Assembly (NCBI GenBank): GCA_903877135.1
Contig: CAIRCN010000020.1
Span: 224,057-288,056, forward strand
Source of the DNA: an uncultured Opitutia bacterium
GTDB lineage: Bacteria > Verrucomicrobiota > Verrucomicrobiia > Opitutales > Opitutaceae
Length of the DNA: 64,000 bases
Reading direction: 5' to 3'
Below are positions 25,444 to 33,986 of this stretch, piece after piece; position 1 is the stretch's first letter; every line of letters starts with the position of its first letter. The translations under genes were made by a program, and so were the position numbers. The notes under the pieces were generated by a model. That model saw nothing but the letters and a program-made list of their open reading frames with translations, ran no database searches and was not told where the DNA came from.

Positions 25444-26553
25444 ATGGACCCCGATCAACGCTCGCGCCTCACCGCGTGGTTGCGCCGCGAAAACCTCGCC
25501 GGCGCCCTCCTCGCCTCGCCCTTCTCCGTCGACTGGGCCTCCGGCCACGAATCCGCGATTGAAACCGGCCCCAATCCCTTCGCCGGCGGACCATCGCTCC
25601 TCCTCGTCGAGCCCGACACCGCCACGCTCGTCTACCCCGATTGCGAGGCACCCGACCTCGCCGCGCTCGGTCTCCGCGGCCTCGCCTACGCGAGCTACAC
25701 GCCCGCCGGCCCGCTCGCACCCGCCGCTCGCCTGCTGGAAAAAACCCGCGAACTCCTCGCCGGAAAAAACGTCCGCGCACTCGGCGCCGAATTCGCCGCC
25801 CTGCCTGCGCCGCTCGCCGCACTCCTGCGCGCCGCACGTCCGATCAATGGCGCGCTCTCCGAGCTTCGCGCCGTCAAATCCCCCGCCGAGCTCGCGGCCC
25901 TCCGCGCCTCGCTCGCGCTCTGCGACCACGCCCAGGCCGTGCTGCCATCACTCGTGCGCTCCGGTCGCACCGAACTCGCCATCTGGGGCGACCTGCGCGC
26001 CGCGCTTGAGTCGCAGGCCGGCCACCGGCTGCCGCTCCTCGCCGATTTTATCTCCGGCGCCCGCACCGCCGAGATCGGCGGCCCGCCCACCAACCGTGTC
26101 GTCGCCGCCGGCGAATGGCTGCTCGCTGACATCGTGCCGCGCCTCGGCAATTACTGGGGCGACATCTGCGGCGTCATTCCCGCCGGCGAACCCAAGCCGC
26201 GCCTGCGCGAGTTGAAAAAAGTCGTCGGCGAGGCCCTCGATCTCGCCATTTCACTCGTGCGCCCCGGCGCGATTCCGGAGGAAATCGACCGCGCGACACG
26301 CGCCTTTTTCGAGAACCGTGGTTTCACGCCGTATCCCCATCACACCGGCCACGGCATCGGCGTCTGTTATCACGAGGAGCCGCGCATCGTCACCGGCAAC
26401 CGCACGCCGCTCGCTGAAAACATGGTCATCGCCCTCGAACCCGGCCTCTACCACCCCGGCGAATGCGGCGTGCGCCTCGAAGACGTCGTCCTCGTCACCG
26501 CCGCGGGCTGCGAGGTCCTCACCCGCCACCGTCGCGCTCCCTCCTTCGCATGA
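25444..26553 (+). CDS. M24-family metallopeptidase (Xaa-Pro aminopeptidase-like)
   Basis: A 369-aa cytoplasmic protein with an N-terminal creatinase-like domain and a C-terminal pita-bread fold. The five metal ligands are in order: D229 (LLADIVPRLG), D240 (NYWGDICG), H303 (HHTGHGIG), E332 (ALEPGLY) and E346 (VRLEDVV). Such enzymes remove N-terminal residues before proline, or hydrolyse related amides such as creatine. It opens an operon and overlaps the enolase-superfamily gene by 4 bp, so its role may be in small-molecule catabolism and not in general peptide turnover. Confidence 0.9.
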   Translation: MDPDQRSRLTAWLRRENLAGALLASPFSVDWASGHESAIETGPNPFAGGPSLLLVEPDTATLVYPDCEAPDLAALGLRGLAYASYTPAGPLAPAARLLEKTRELLAGKNVRALGAEFAALPAPLAALLRAARPINGALSELRAVKSPAELAALRASLALCDHAQAVLPSLVRSGRTELAIWGDLRAALESQAGHRLPLLADFISGARTAEIGGPPTNRVVAAGEWLLADIVPRLGNYWGDICGVIPAGEPKPRLRELKKVVGEALDLAISLVRPGAIPEEIDRATRAFFENRGFTPYPHHTGHGIGVCYHEEPRIVTGNRTPLAENMVIALEPGLYHPGECGVRLEDVVLVTAAGCEVLTRHRRAPSFA

Positions 26554-27698
26554 AAATCACCCGCATCGAGACCTTTCACCTCCGGCACGAGGACCCCGGC
26601 ATCAGCCTGTTCGACGGCTCCTACGACGACTGCGTCGTGCGCCTGACGACCGACACCGGCCACGCGGGCATCGGCGAGTTCGAGTCGTTTCCCGCGGCGA
26701 TCCAGGCGCTCATCCACGGGCCCGACGCCCACAACCACGCGCGCGGCCTCGCCGGTGTGCTCCTCGGTCGCGACCCGCGCGACGCCACGCTCTGGGACGA
26801 ACTCTACGCTGCCTGTGACTACGTCGGCCGGCGCGGCCTCGCCATGCACGCGCTCGGCGGCCTCGACCTCGCGCTGTGGGATTTACGCGGACAGGCAGCC
26901 GGCGAGCCCATCCACGCACTGCTCGGCGGCGCGAAGCGCACACGTCTCCGCGCCTACGGCACGATTTACCCGATGGCGCGCACCGAGGACGGCGTCACCG
27001 CGCAGGTCGGCGACGCGCTCACGCGGCTGCACCTCAGCGCCGTGAAGTTCGCCGCCGATCCATGGTGGATGGACGACATCGCGCAGACGACCCGCCTCCT
27101 CCGCGCCGCGCGCGCCGTCCTCGGCCCCGAACGCGGCCTCATCATCGACGCCGCCCTCTCCTATCAGACGAAAGAGGAGGGCCTGAAACTCTATCCGGCC
27201 TACCGCGAGGTCGGCATTCTCTTCCTCGAGGCACCGCTCCCGCTTGACGACATGGACGGCCACGCCGCGATGGCCGCGCACGGCCTGCCGCTCGGGGTCG
27301 GCGACCTCGGACTCACGCACGTCCTTGAGTTCATTGAGGCAATGGACCGCGGCGGTGCGACAATTTGCCAGCCCGACATCACGATGGTAGGCGGCTTCAC
27401 GGGCCTGCAAAAAATCGCCGCCGCCGCCAAGGCCCGCGGCAAACGCGTCATCACGCACGGCTACAAGACCAACATCGAGGTCGCCGCCAACCTCCACTTC
27501 CTCGCCGCGCACGCCGATGAGGAACTGCTGGAGTTTTCCACCAGCAAGTCCCCGCTGCGTTGGGAAACCACCAACGAACTTCTGCCCGTCGCGCCTGACG
27601 GCTTCGTCACCGTGCCGATGCGCCCCGGCCTCGGCGTCACACTGAGCGAGGCCGCGTTGAAAAAATTCACCCGCTCGGTGCAGGTCGCGCAGCTCTGA
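26550..27698 (+). CDS. Mandelate racemase/muconate lactonizing enzyme-family protein
   Basis: ATG 26550 (in the ATGA overlap with the peptidase) gives 382 aa of the enolase superfamily. The metal ligands are D200 (LIIDAALSY), E227 (LFLEAPLP) and D252 (GVGDLGLTH). Candidate bases are K166 (AVKFAADPW) and H303 (ITHGYKTN). The N-terminal capping domain includes LAMHALGGLDLALWDLRGQ. Members dehydrate sugar acids or racemise acids. The adjoining SDR fits a sugar-acid dehydration route. Exact subgroup unassigned. Confidence 0.88.
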   Translation: MKITRIETFHLRHEDPGISLFDGSYDDCVVRLTTDTGHAGIGEFESFPAAIQALIHGPDAHNHARGLAGVLLGRDPRDATLWDELYAACDYVGRRGLAMHALGGLDLALWDLRGQAAGEPIHALLGGAKRTRLRAYGTIYPMARTEDGVTAQVGDALTRLHLSAVKFAADPWWMDDIAQTTRLLRAARAVLGPERGLIIDAALSYQTKEEGLKLYPAYREVGILFLEAPLPLDDMDGHAAMAAHGLPLGVGDLGLTHVLEFIEAMDRGGATICQPDITMVGGFTGLQKIAAAAKARGKRVITHGYKTNIEVAANLHFLAAHADEELLEFSTSKSPLRWETTNELLPVAPDGFVTVPMRPGLGVTLSEAALKKFTRSVQVAQL

Positions 27699-27700
27699 CC

Positions 27701-28864
27701 ATGGCCGGCGATTCCATCCGTCTCCGCGGCATCGCCTGGAACCACACCCGCGGCTTCGCGCCGATGGTCGCCACCGCGCAACGCTACGGCGAACTGCATC
27801 CGGATGTGGAGATCGCCTGGGAAAAACGCTCGTTGCAGGCCTTCGCCGACGCGCCCATCGAGGCGCTCGCCGCGGAGTTCGACCTGCTCGTGATCGACCA
27901 TCCCTTCGCCGGCTTCGCCGCGCGGCACTGCGACGTGCTGCTCGACCTGAACGCCCGTGCGCCCGCCGCGCTGCTCGCCGAGCACGCCGTGCATTCCGCC
28001 GGCCCGTCGCACGCCAGCTACGAGTTCGCCGGCTTCCGGTGCGCGCTGGCGATCGACGCCGCCACGCCGGTCAGTGGCTGGCGCGAAGACCTGCTCGCGC
28101 GGCACGGCCTCACGCCGCCAGCGACTTGGGAGGAACTGCTCGAGCTGGCCCAGCACGGCTTCGTCGCCGTCGCCGGCATCCCGGTCGACTGCCTGATGAA
28201 TTTTTTCATGTTCTGCCACGCGCAGGGCGAGGAGCCGTGCACCGGGCGTGAGCGCGTCGTCAGTCCCGACGCCGGCGCCGCCGCGCTCACCCTGCAGCGC
28301 GAGCTTATGCGCCTGCTCCCGCCGGAGACCTGGGAACGCAACCCGATCCGCGTCTGGGAGACGCTGGCCCGGAGCAACGACCGGCCCGCCTTCTGTCCCT
28401 TCGCCTACGGTTACTCGAACTACGCGCGCGCCGGCTACGCCGCGCATCCGCTGCGTTTCGGCGGCATGGTCACGCACCACGGCCGCCGCCTGCGCCCGAC
28501 GCTGGGCGGCACCGGTCTCGCCGTCTCCGCGCGCTGCCGCCATCCGGCGGTCGCACTCGACTACGCTGCCCAAGTCGCTGGCGCCGCCTGGCAGCGCACG
28601 TTGTATTTCGACGCCGGCGGCCAGCCCGCCCACCGCGCGGCTTGGACCGACCCCGAGGTGAACCACCGGACCGGTCACTTTTTCCGCGACACCCTCCCGA
28701 CGCTCGATGACTCGTGGGTGCGGCCGCGCCACGCAGGTTATCTTTCGTTTCAGGATCGCGGGGGCGAGATCGTGCGGGACTTTTTGCTCGGAAAAGCCGA
28801 GGCTCGCCCCGCGCTCGCCGCACTCGACTCAGCCTACCGCCAGTCGTTCCAACCCGACCCTTGA
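27701..28864 (+). CDS. Solute-binding-protein-like protein without signal peptide
   Basis: A 387-aa protein related to extracellular solute-binding proteins of ABC sugar transporters: RLRGIAWNHTRGFAPMV, a first lobe ending LLVIDHPFAG, ATWEELLELA and a C-terminal FLLGKAEARPAL helix. It starts MAGDSIRLRG with no hydrophobic signal or lipobox, and no permease or ATPase gene is near. It therefore seems to be cytoplasmic. It lies 2 bp after the enolase-superfamily gene and 5 bp before the SDR, firmly inside a catabolic operon. A mis-assigned start is unlikely because the preceding gene ends 2 bp upstream. Confidence 0.75.
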   Translation: MAGDSIRLRGIAWNHTRGFAPMVATAQRYGELHPDVEIAWEKRSLQAFADAPIEALAAEFDLLVIDHPFAGFAARHCDVLLDLNARAPAALLAEHAVHSAGPSHASYEFAGFRCALAIDAATPVSGWREDLLARHGLTPPATWEELLELAQHGFVAVAGIPVDCLMNFFMFCHAQGEEPCTGRERVVSPDAGAAALTLQRELMRLLPPETWERNPIRVWETLARSNDRPAFCPFAYGYSNYARAGYAAHPLRFGGMVTHHGRRLRPTLGGTGLAVSARCRHPAVALDYAAQVAGAAWQRTLYFDAGGQPAHRAAWTDPEVNHRTGHFFRDTLPTLDDSWVRPRHAGYLSFQDRGGEIVRDFLLGKAEARPALAALDSAYRQSFQPDP

Positions 28865-28869
28865 TCCCC

Positions 28870-29676
28870 ATGCAGCTCCAAGACCGCGTCGCCATCATCA
28901 CCGGGGCCGCCTCCGGCATCGGCAAGGCCGCCGCCCGCCTCTTCGCGCGCGAAGGCGCCCGCGTGCTCGTCGCCGACCTCGATACCGTCAACGGCACCGC
29001 CGTCGCCGCCGAGATCAACGCCGCCGGCGGCACCGCGCAGTTCCTCGCCACCGATGTGTCGAAATCCGCCGACGCTGCCCGCGCCGTCGAGACCGCCGGC
29101 GCCACCTGGGGCCGGCTCGACATCCTCTACAACAACGCCGCGCCCACCCGCCTTTGCAACGAGCGCGACCGCGCCGTCCACGAGCTCGACGAAGCCGTGT
29201 GGGACACGATGATCGACGTCGCGTTGAAGGGCGTCTTCCTCATGTCAAAACATGCGCTGCCGGTGATGATGCGCCAGCACCGCGGCGTGATCCTCAACAC
29301 CGCGACCGTCGACGCCGTCATCGCCGAGCCCGCCGTCGACAGTTACACGGCGGCGAAGGGCGGCGTTATCGCGCTCACGCGCTCGATGGCACTCAACTAC
29401 GCGAGCCACGGCATCCGCGTGAACTGCCTCAGCCCCGGCTACGTCATCACCGAGTGCCAGCTCGGTTGGTATGACAACCCCGAGGCGCGCCGCGCCGCCG
29501 AGGCCACGCACCTCACGCGCCTCGGCCGGCCCGAGGACATCGCCGAGATGGCGCTCTTCCTCGTGAGCGACAAAGCCGAGTTCATGACCGGCAGCAACAT
29601 CGTGATCGACGGCGGCTTCAGCGCCTTCAAGTTCAAGCCCGCCGCCAGCAGTAATTTTTTTCGGAAGGAAACCTGA
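28870..29676 (+). CDS. Short-chain dehydrogenase/reductase with altered catalytic tetrad
   Basis: ATG 28870 gives 268 aa, the classical SDR length. The cofactor motif TGAASGIGKA (residues 11-20) and ADLD after strand 2 (acidic, so NAD-preferring) are normal, as are NNA (88-90), Y159-x3-K163 and the LSPG turn. The catalytic Ser position, aligned 13 residues before the Tyr, is T146 (NTAT), and the Asn of helix 4 is A119 (DVALKG). Two of the four N-S-Y-K residues thus differ. It closes the operon and probably oxidises a sugar acid or polyol, if active. Confidence 0.85.
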   Translation: MQLQDRVAIITGAASGIGKAAARLFAREGARVLVADLDTVNGTAVAAEINAAGGTAQFLATDVSKSADAARAVETAGATWGRLDILYNNAAPTRLCNERDRAVHELDEAVWDTMIDVALKGVFLMSKHALPVMMRQHRGVILNTATVDAVIAEPAVDSYTAAKGGVIALTRSMALNYASHGIRVNCLSPGYVITECQLGWYDNPEARRAAEATHLTRLGRPEDIAEMALFLVSDKAEFMTGSNIVIDGGFSAFKFKPAASSNFFRKET

Positions 29677-30051
29677 ACCAAGCCAGTTTATCGGGCCGGA
29701 TTTACCCGCACAATTCGCTGAATATTTCACGGAACGCCCGGCCGGCAGGCAGGACTCACATGGCATGTCAAGTGCACCTAATGTGTGGCCTTGCTATGAC
29801 TGCTACCGCCTGAGACCATTTCCCTTTTTCCAGAATGTAACTACGGTTCTGACCAGACCGTCTGACCTACTACGCCAAGCCATGATCGTTCCCGTAATCG
29901 TTCTCCTATTGCTAACTGCCCTTGTGGCCACCGACGCCGATCCATCGACCGGTGGCTAGCCTATTTGTTGTCCCGCCTCAGACCCGCGCCTCTTTGTTAC
30001 GGCACAACGGCTTGCCCCGCTGTCCAGGCGGCTTTCTAGTGGGAACCTGAC
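29677..30051 (+). other. Gap of 375 bp with atypical composition and a possible 25-aa peptide
   Basis: This stretch is visibly less GC-rich than its surroundings. No established gene or RNA is recognised. A small frame, ATG 29882 to TAG 29959, would encode a one-helix peptide (MIVPVIVLLLLTALVATDAD and a short tail). An imperfect palindrome, CGGTTCTGACCAGACCG, lies in the middle. It probably contains the promoter of the MFS gene and the 3' end of the operon upstream. The peptide is only a candidate. Confidence 0.3.
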
Positions 30052-31290
30052 GTGAAAACGCCCCACTTTCTGCGCGCACTCTCCTCCCGCAACTACCGAC
30101 TCTATTTCGGCGGGCAGTGCGTCTCCCTGCTCGGGAATTGGATGACGACGACCGCCTCCCTCTGGCTCGTCTATCAGCTCTCCAGTAATCCCGTTTACGT
30201 GGGCCTTATCGGCTTCGCGAACCAGATTCCCGTGCTGCTACTCGCGCCCTTCGCCGGCGTGTGGATCGACCGCGCCAACCGCCTGCGCGTCATGCAGGTC
30301 ACCCAATTTCTCTCGATGGTGCAGTCCGCCGCCCTCGCGATCCTCACGCTCACCGGCCACATCACCGTCGCCCGCCTCGTCGGGCTCTGTCTGTTTCAGG
30401 GGTTCATCAGCGGTTTCGACTGGCCCGCCCGCCAGGCCCTGACCTTCGACCTCGTGGAGGACAAATCCCACCTCGAAAACGTCATCGCGCTCAACTCGAT
30501 CACCTTCAACTTCGCACGCCTTATCGGCCCGGCGATCGCCGGATTTGTTATCGCTAGCTTCGGACCCGGCGCCTGTTTCGCGATCGACGCGCTCAGCTTT
30601 CTCGCCGTGCTCGGCGCCCTGCTCTTGCTTCGGATGACACCCCGCCCGCCCCGTGCCACCGACAGCCACCCACTGGCCGACCTACGCGAAGGCGTGCGCT
30701 ACGCATGGAGCGTGCCCGCCATCCGCACCACGCTGCTCATGGTGCCGGTCATCAGCCTGGTCGGTTTTGTGCACACGATTCTCGGCCCGGTGTTTGCCCG
30801 CGATGTGTTTTTCGGCGACGCCCGCCTGCTCGGTTTCCTCATGGCTGCGACCGGGGCCGGCGCCGTGCTGGCCGGGCTATTCTTGACGATGCGCTCGCCT
30901 GACACGCCGCTCGCCCGCGTGATCCCAGCCGGGGCTGTGCTCGGCGGCAGCGGGCTTGTGCTCTTCGGCGCGAGCCCGTGGCTGCCTCTCGCGCTCGTCA
31001 GCCTGATGGCCGCAGGCGCGGGCGGCGTGCTCGTGATGGCCTCCAGCAACTCCCTCCTGCAAACCCTCGTGCCCGACGACAAACGCGGCCGCGTCATGGG
31101 CCTCTTCACCATGGGTCAGGGCCTCTATCCCGTTGGCAGCCTGCTGGTCGGCTTCGCCACCGCCGCGGTCGGTCCGCGGATCGCGGTTGCCGCCTGCGGT
31201 GCCATCTGCCTCGCCTCCGCCGCGATCTACCGGCGCAATTACGGTGCCCCCGCCAAAACCTCGTCGCCGAGCGTGTCATCTGTTAAATGA
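30052..31290 (+). CDS. MFS efflux transporter
   Basis: A GTG-started 412-aa protein with twelve membrane helices. The start FRNYRLYF-like sequence (SSRNYRLYFGGQCVSLLGNW) is the signature of the MFS_3/EntS-like exporter branch. VWIDRANRLRV is the loop 2-3 motif, FDWPARQAL follows helix 4, and VPDDKRGRVMGLF lies in the second half. Members export siderophores, drugs or metabolites. Its stop codon lies inside a palindrome shared with the rsmE gene and overlaps the next gene's first ATG. Confidence 0.88.
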   Translation: MKTPHFLRALSSRNYRLYFGGQCVSLLGNWMTTTASLWLVYQLSSNPVYVGLIGFANQIPVLLLAPFAGVWIDRANRLRVMQVTQFLSMVQSAALAILTLTGHITVARLVGLCLFQGFISGFDWPARQALTFDLVEDKSHLENVIALNSITFNFARLIGPAIAGFVIASFGPGACFAIDALSFLAVLGALLLLRMTPRPPRATDSHPLADLREGVRYAWSVPAIRTTLLMVPVISLVGFVHTILGPVFARDVFFGDARLLGFLMAATGAGAVLAGLFLTMRSPDTPLARVIPAGAVLGGSGLVLFGASPWLPLALVSLMAAGAGGVLVMASSNSLLQTLVPDDKRGRVMGLFTMGQGLYPVGSLLVGFATAAVGPRIAVAACGAICLASAAIYRRNYGAPAKTSSPSVSSVK

Positions 31291-31294
31291 CCCT
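31273..31294. repeat. TGTCA-N9-TGACC inverted repeat at the MFS stop codon
   Basis: GTGTCATCTGTTAAATGACC (31273-31292) spans the MFS stop. Compared with the reverse complement of 51954-51976, 20 of 23 positions are identical, which is striking for two unrelated genes. It could be a regulator site, a small terminator-like hairpin or a dispersed element. Confidence 0.45.
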
Positions 31295-31988
31295 GCCAGG
31301 AACCTTTGCTGCGCGCCTACCCGCGCTGGCACCGGAGCCAAATTGCCAGACGCGCCTTTGTCCGCAAAGCTGGCTTCCCATCGGCCGGGTTTTCCCCCAA
31401 GCTGCGATTTCCGTGTCGACTGTTCCTGATACCCCTTCTCGCGATCTGAAGCGCACTTTCTGGCAGCGCCGCGTGCGAGATCCGATCGTGTCCCAGCTCA
31501 CCCAGGGCATCACTCCGGAGAAAATCGCGCTGACCATCGCGGTCGGAAGTGCCATCGCGCTCTTCCCCATCATCGGCACCACCACCCTGCTCTGCCTGCT
31601 GGTTGGTCTCGCGCTGCGCCTGAACCAGCCGATCATCCAGCTCATCAACCAGGCGTTGTGGCCCTTGCATGTGCCGGTGATCCTCCTCTGCGTGCGCCTC
31701 GGTGAACTGCTTTTCGGCGTGCCGCGGCAGCGGGGGTTTGTGAAAGAAATGCATGCGTTTTGGAGCCAGCCCTACAACTCGTTCTGGGACCATGTGAGTG
31801 CTTTTATCCACCGCTTCGGCCCGACCGCGTGGCACGCCATAGTCGCCTGGGCCGTCCTCGCCCCCTTCTACGTCGCGGCGATTTACTACCTCACCCGACC
31901 CTTCATGCGCAGCGTGGCCCGCCTCCGCGCCGAGGCGGCGGCCAAGGTCGCCGCGAAAATCAGTCCGCCCGTTCATCCCGTGCCCTGA
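31287..31988 (+). CDS. DUF2062-domain membrane protein
   Basis: A 233-aa protein whose core from about residue 55 matches DUF2062: a helix with QGITPEKIALTIAVGSAIALFP, a membrane hairpin (TTTLLCLLVGLALRLN) and a last helix (WAVLAPFYVAAIYYLT). The ATG at 31287 overlaps the MFS stop by 4 bp. The first 42 residues have no domain character, and GTG 31413 (VSTVPDTPSRD) would give the usual family length. The function of the family is unknown; it often sits beside glycosyltransferases or envelope genes. Confidence 0.75.
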   Translation: MTLPGTFAARLPALAPEPNCQTRLCPQSWLPIGRVFPQAAISVSTVPDTPSRDLKRTFWQRRVRDPIVSQLTQGITPEKIALTIAVGSAIALFPIIGTTTLLCLLVGLALRLNQPIIQLINQALWPLHVPVILLCVRLGELLFGVPRQRGFVKEMHAFWSQPYNSFWDHVSAFIHRFGPTAWHAIVAWAVLAPFYVAAIYYLTRPFMRSVARLRAEAAAKVAAKISPPVHPVP

Positions 31989-32093
31989 GCGCCGCCGGGG
32001 CCCGGTTCCGGTCGGTATTCCCAACCCGGAAGCTCATCACAGTTCTCGCGTTTTTCGGGACGGGCCGCATGCTCATCCTCACCCGCAGGCCGC

Positions 32094-33977
32094 ATGTATT
32101 CCCCTACCGACTCCTCTGCCCTCAGCCCGATCGAGATTCGTGTCCGCGCCGAACTTGTGCGCACTGCCTACAACGATGCTCTCTTCGGTGCGCCGTTTGC
32201 CGCCCTCGTGGCCCTGCTCTTCGGCCTCATCATGCTCCGAGAGTTCCCGCAGAGCATCGTGCTGCCGTGGCTCGCGTATGCCCTCGTCTGTAATGCGCTG
32301 CGCCTCCTGACCCGCTGGCGTTTCTTTCGCCAGCCCGCGGTTGACCACCTCTCCAGCAAGCTTTGGTCGAGACGGTTTGTCGTGGTTAGCGCGCTCACCG
32401 GGTTGAGCTGGGGTATCGCAGTCTGGCTCTTTTACACCGGCTCCAGCCCAGGGCATCGCACAGTGGTGGTGCTGGTGCTCGCTGGCCTGACCACGGGCTC
32501 GGCACGGCTGCTCGTGCCAGTGCTTTGGGCGAATCTTTTCTACCTCTATTTTTCCGTCGTGCCACTGATGATTTGCTTTCTGGTCGACGCCGATACGCGC
32601 AGTCTAGCGCTTGGCCTCATGGCAGTGCTCTATCTCGGCTACATGACCATGGCCGCACGCCAGCAACTAGACACACTACGCCGCTCGATCCGGCTCGGTT
32701 TCGAGAACGCGGCCCTCGTTGTATCGCTTGGCGCCGTCAATGCCGATGCGGACAAGCTCAACCGCGAACTCTCCGCCGAGGTTGCTCGCCGCGGCCGGGT
32801 CGAACTCGAGCTCCGCGCCGCTACGGACCGCGCCGAGGCGGCCAATCGCGCCAAGAGCGAATTTCTCGCCACGATGAGCCATGAAATCCGCACACCGATG
32901 AACGGTCTCATCGGCATGCTGCGCATCGTGCGCGAATCGCCACTCAGCACCGAGCAGCACGAACAACTAGAGACCGCCACCGGCTCGGCCGATACCCTGC
33001 TCGACCTCATCAACGACATCCTTGATTTCTCCAAAATTGAGGCGGGCCGGCTCGAGCTCGAATCCATCGCCTTTGCGCCCGCAGCGGCAGTCCAAAACGT
33101 CGCGGACCTGCTGCGCTCGCGTGCCACCGCCAAAGGACTGGAATTCGCCGTCGAACTAGACCCGCGGCTACCGCCCGGCCTGCGAGGCGATCCCACCCGC
33201 CTGCGGCAGGTGTTGTTCAACCTATTGGGCAACGCGCTCAAATTCACCGAGCGCGGCCGCGTGGTGCTGCGCGCGACCTGCCACGCGCTCGAAGAACGCT
33301 CCACCGCCGTGGAGTTTGCCGTGGCCGACAGTGGCATCGGCATGGACTCCGAGGCCATAGCACGGCTCTTCAGCCCCTTCACGCAGGCCGACAGCTCGAT
33401 GAGCCGGCGTTACGGCGGCACCGGCCTCGGGCTCGCCATCTCCCAAAAACTCGTCGAGGCGATGGGCGGGAAGATCGCCGTCGACAGCACGCCCGGCGGA
33501 GGCTCGACCTTTCATTTCACTGTTCGCTTCACTCACCCGGAGGCGGCCGATGCGGCGCGATTGCGCGACAACGATGGTCGCTACGTCGCCCCCGCGCTCC
33601 GCGGTCGCGTGCTCGTGGTCGAGGACGACCGCGTGAACCAGCGCGTCATCGGGCATTTTGTGAAACAGATGGGTCTGACCATGAGTGTCGTCGAGGATGG
33701 CCACGAAGCCGTGCAGGCCGCGTCGACCTCGTCGTGGGATCTCATCCTGATGGACTGCCAGTTGCCGGGGCTCGACGGTCTCGAGGCCACCCGCCGCATC
33801 CGCCAGAAACTTGCCGGCCGTCCACTACCGATCATCGCGCTCACCGCCAATGCCAGCACAAAGGACCGCGACGACTGCCTAGCCGCAGGCATGAACGATT
33901 TTCTCACCAAGCCGGTGCGCGTTGAATTACTCGCTGCCACTCTGCAAAAATGGCTGCCCACCGCCCGTGGCGCCTGA
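32094..33977 (+). CDS. Hybrid sensor histidine kinase with receiver domain
   Basis: A 627-aa kinase. Residues 30-190 hold about six membrane helices with no large periplasmic loop. A HisKA domain follows with [10 protein letters not shown] (H263), then a HATPase domain (N380 in [24 protein letters not shown]). A C-terminal receiver has the acidic pocket VVEDDRVN, phospho-acceptor D554 in [13 protein letters not shown] and K606 in LTKP. The phosphate therefore passes from H263 to D554 in the same chain. There is no HPt domain and no response regulator next door, so the downstream partner is elsewhere. It is convergent with the dehydrogenase fusion gene 9 bp away. Confidence 0.92.
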   Translation: MYSPTDSSALSPIEIRVRAELVRTAYNDALFGAPFAALVALLFGLIMLREFPQSIVLPWLAYALVCNALRLLTRWRFFRQPAVDHLSSKLWSRRFVVVSALTGLSWGIAVWLFYTGSSPGHRTVVVLVLAGLTTGSARLLVPVLWANLFYLYFSVVPLMICFLVDADTRSLALGLMAVLYLGYMTMAARQQLDTLRRSIRLGFENAALVVSLGAVNADADKLNRELSAEVARRGRVELELRAATDRAEAANRAKSEFLATMSHEIRTPMNGLIGMLRIVRESPLSTEQHEQLETATGSADTLLDLINDILDFSKIEAGRLELESIAFAPAAAVQNVADLLRSRATAKGLEFAVELDPRLPPGLRGDPTRLRQVLFNLLGNALKFTERGRVVLRATCHALEERSTAVEFAVADSGIGMDSEAIARLFSPFTQADSSMSRRYGGTGLGLAISQKLVEAMGGKIAVDSTPGGGSTFHFTVRFTHPEAADAARLRDNDGRYVAPALRGRVLVVEDDRVNQRVIGHFVKQMGLTMSVVEDGHEAVQAASTSSWDLILMDCQLPGLDGLEATRRIRQKLAGRPLPIIALTANASTKDRDDCLAAGMNDFLTKPVRVELLAATLQKWLPTARGA

Positions 33978-33986
33978 TCGTTAGTA

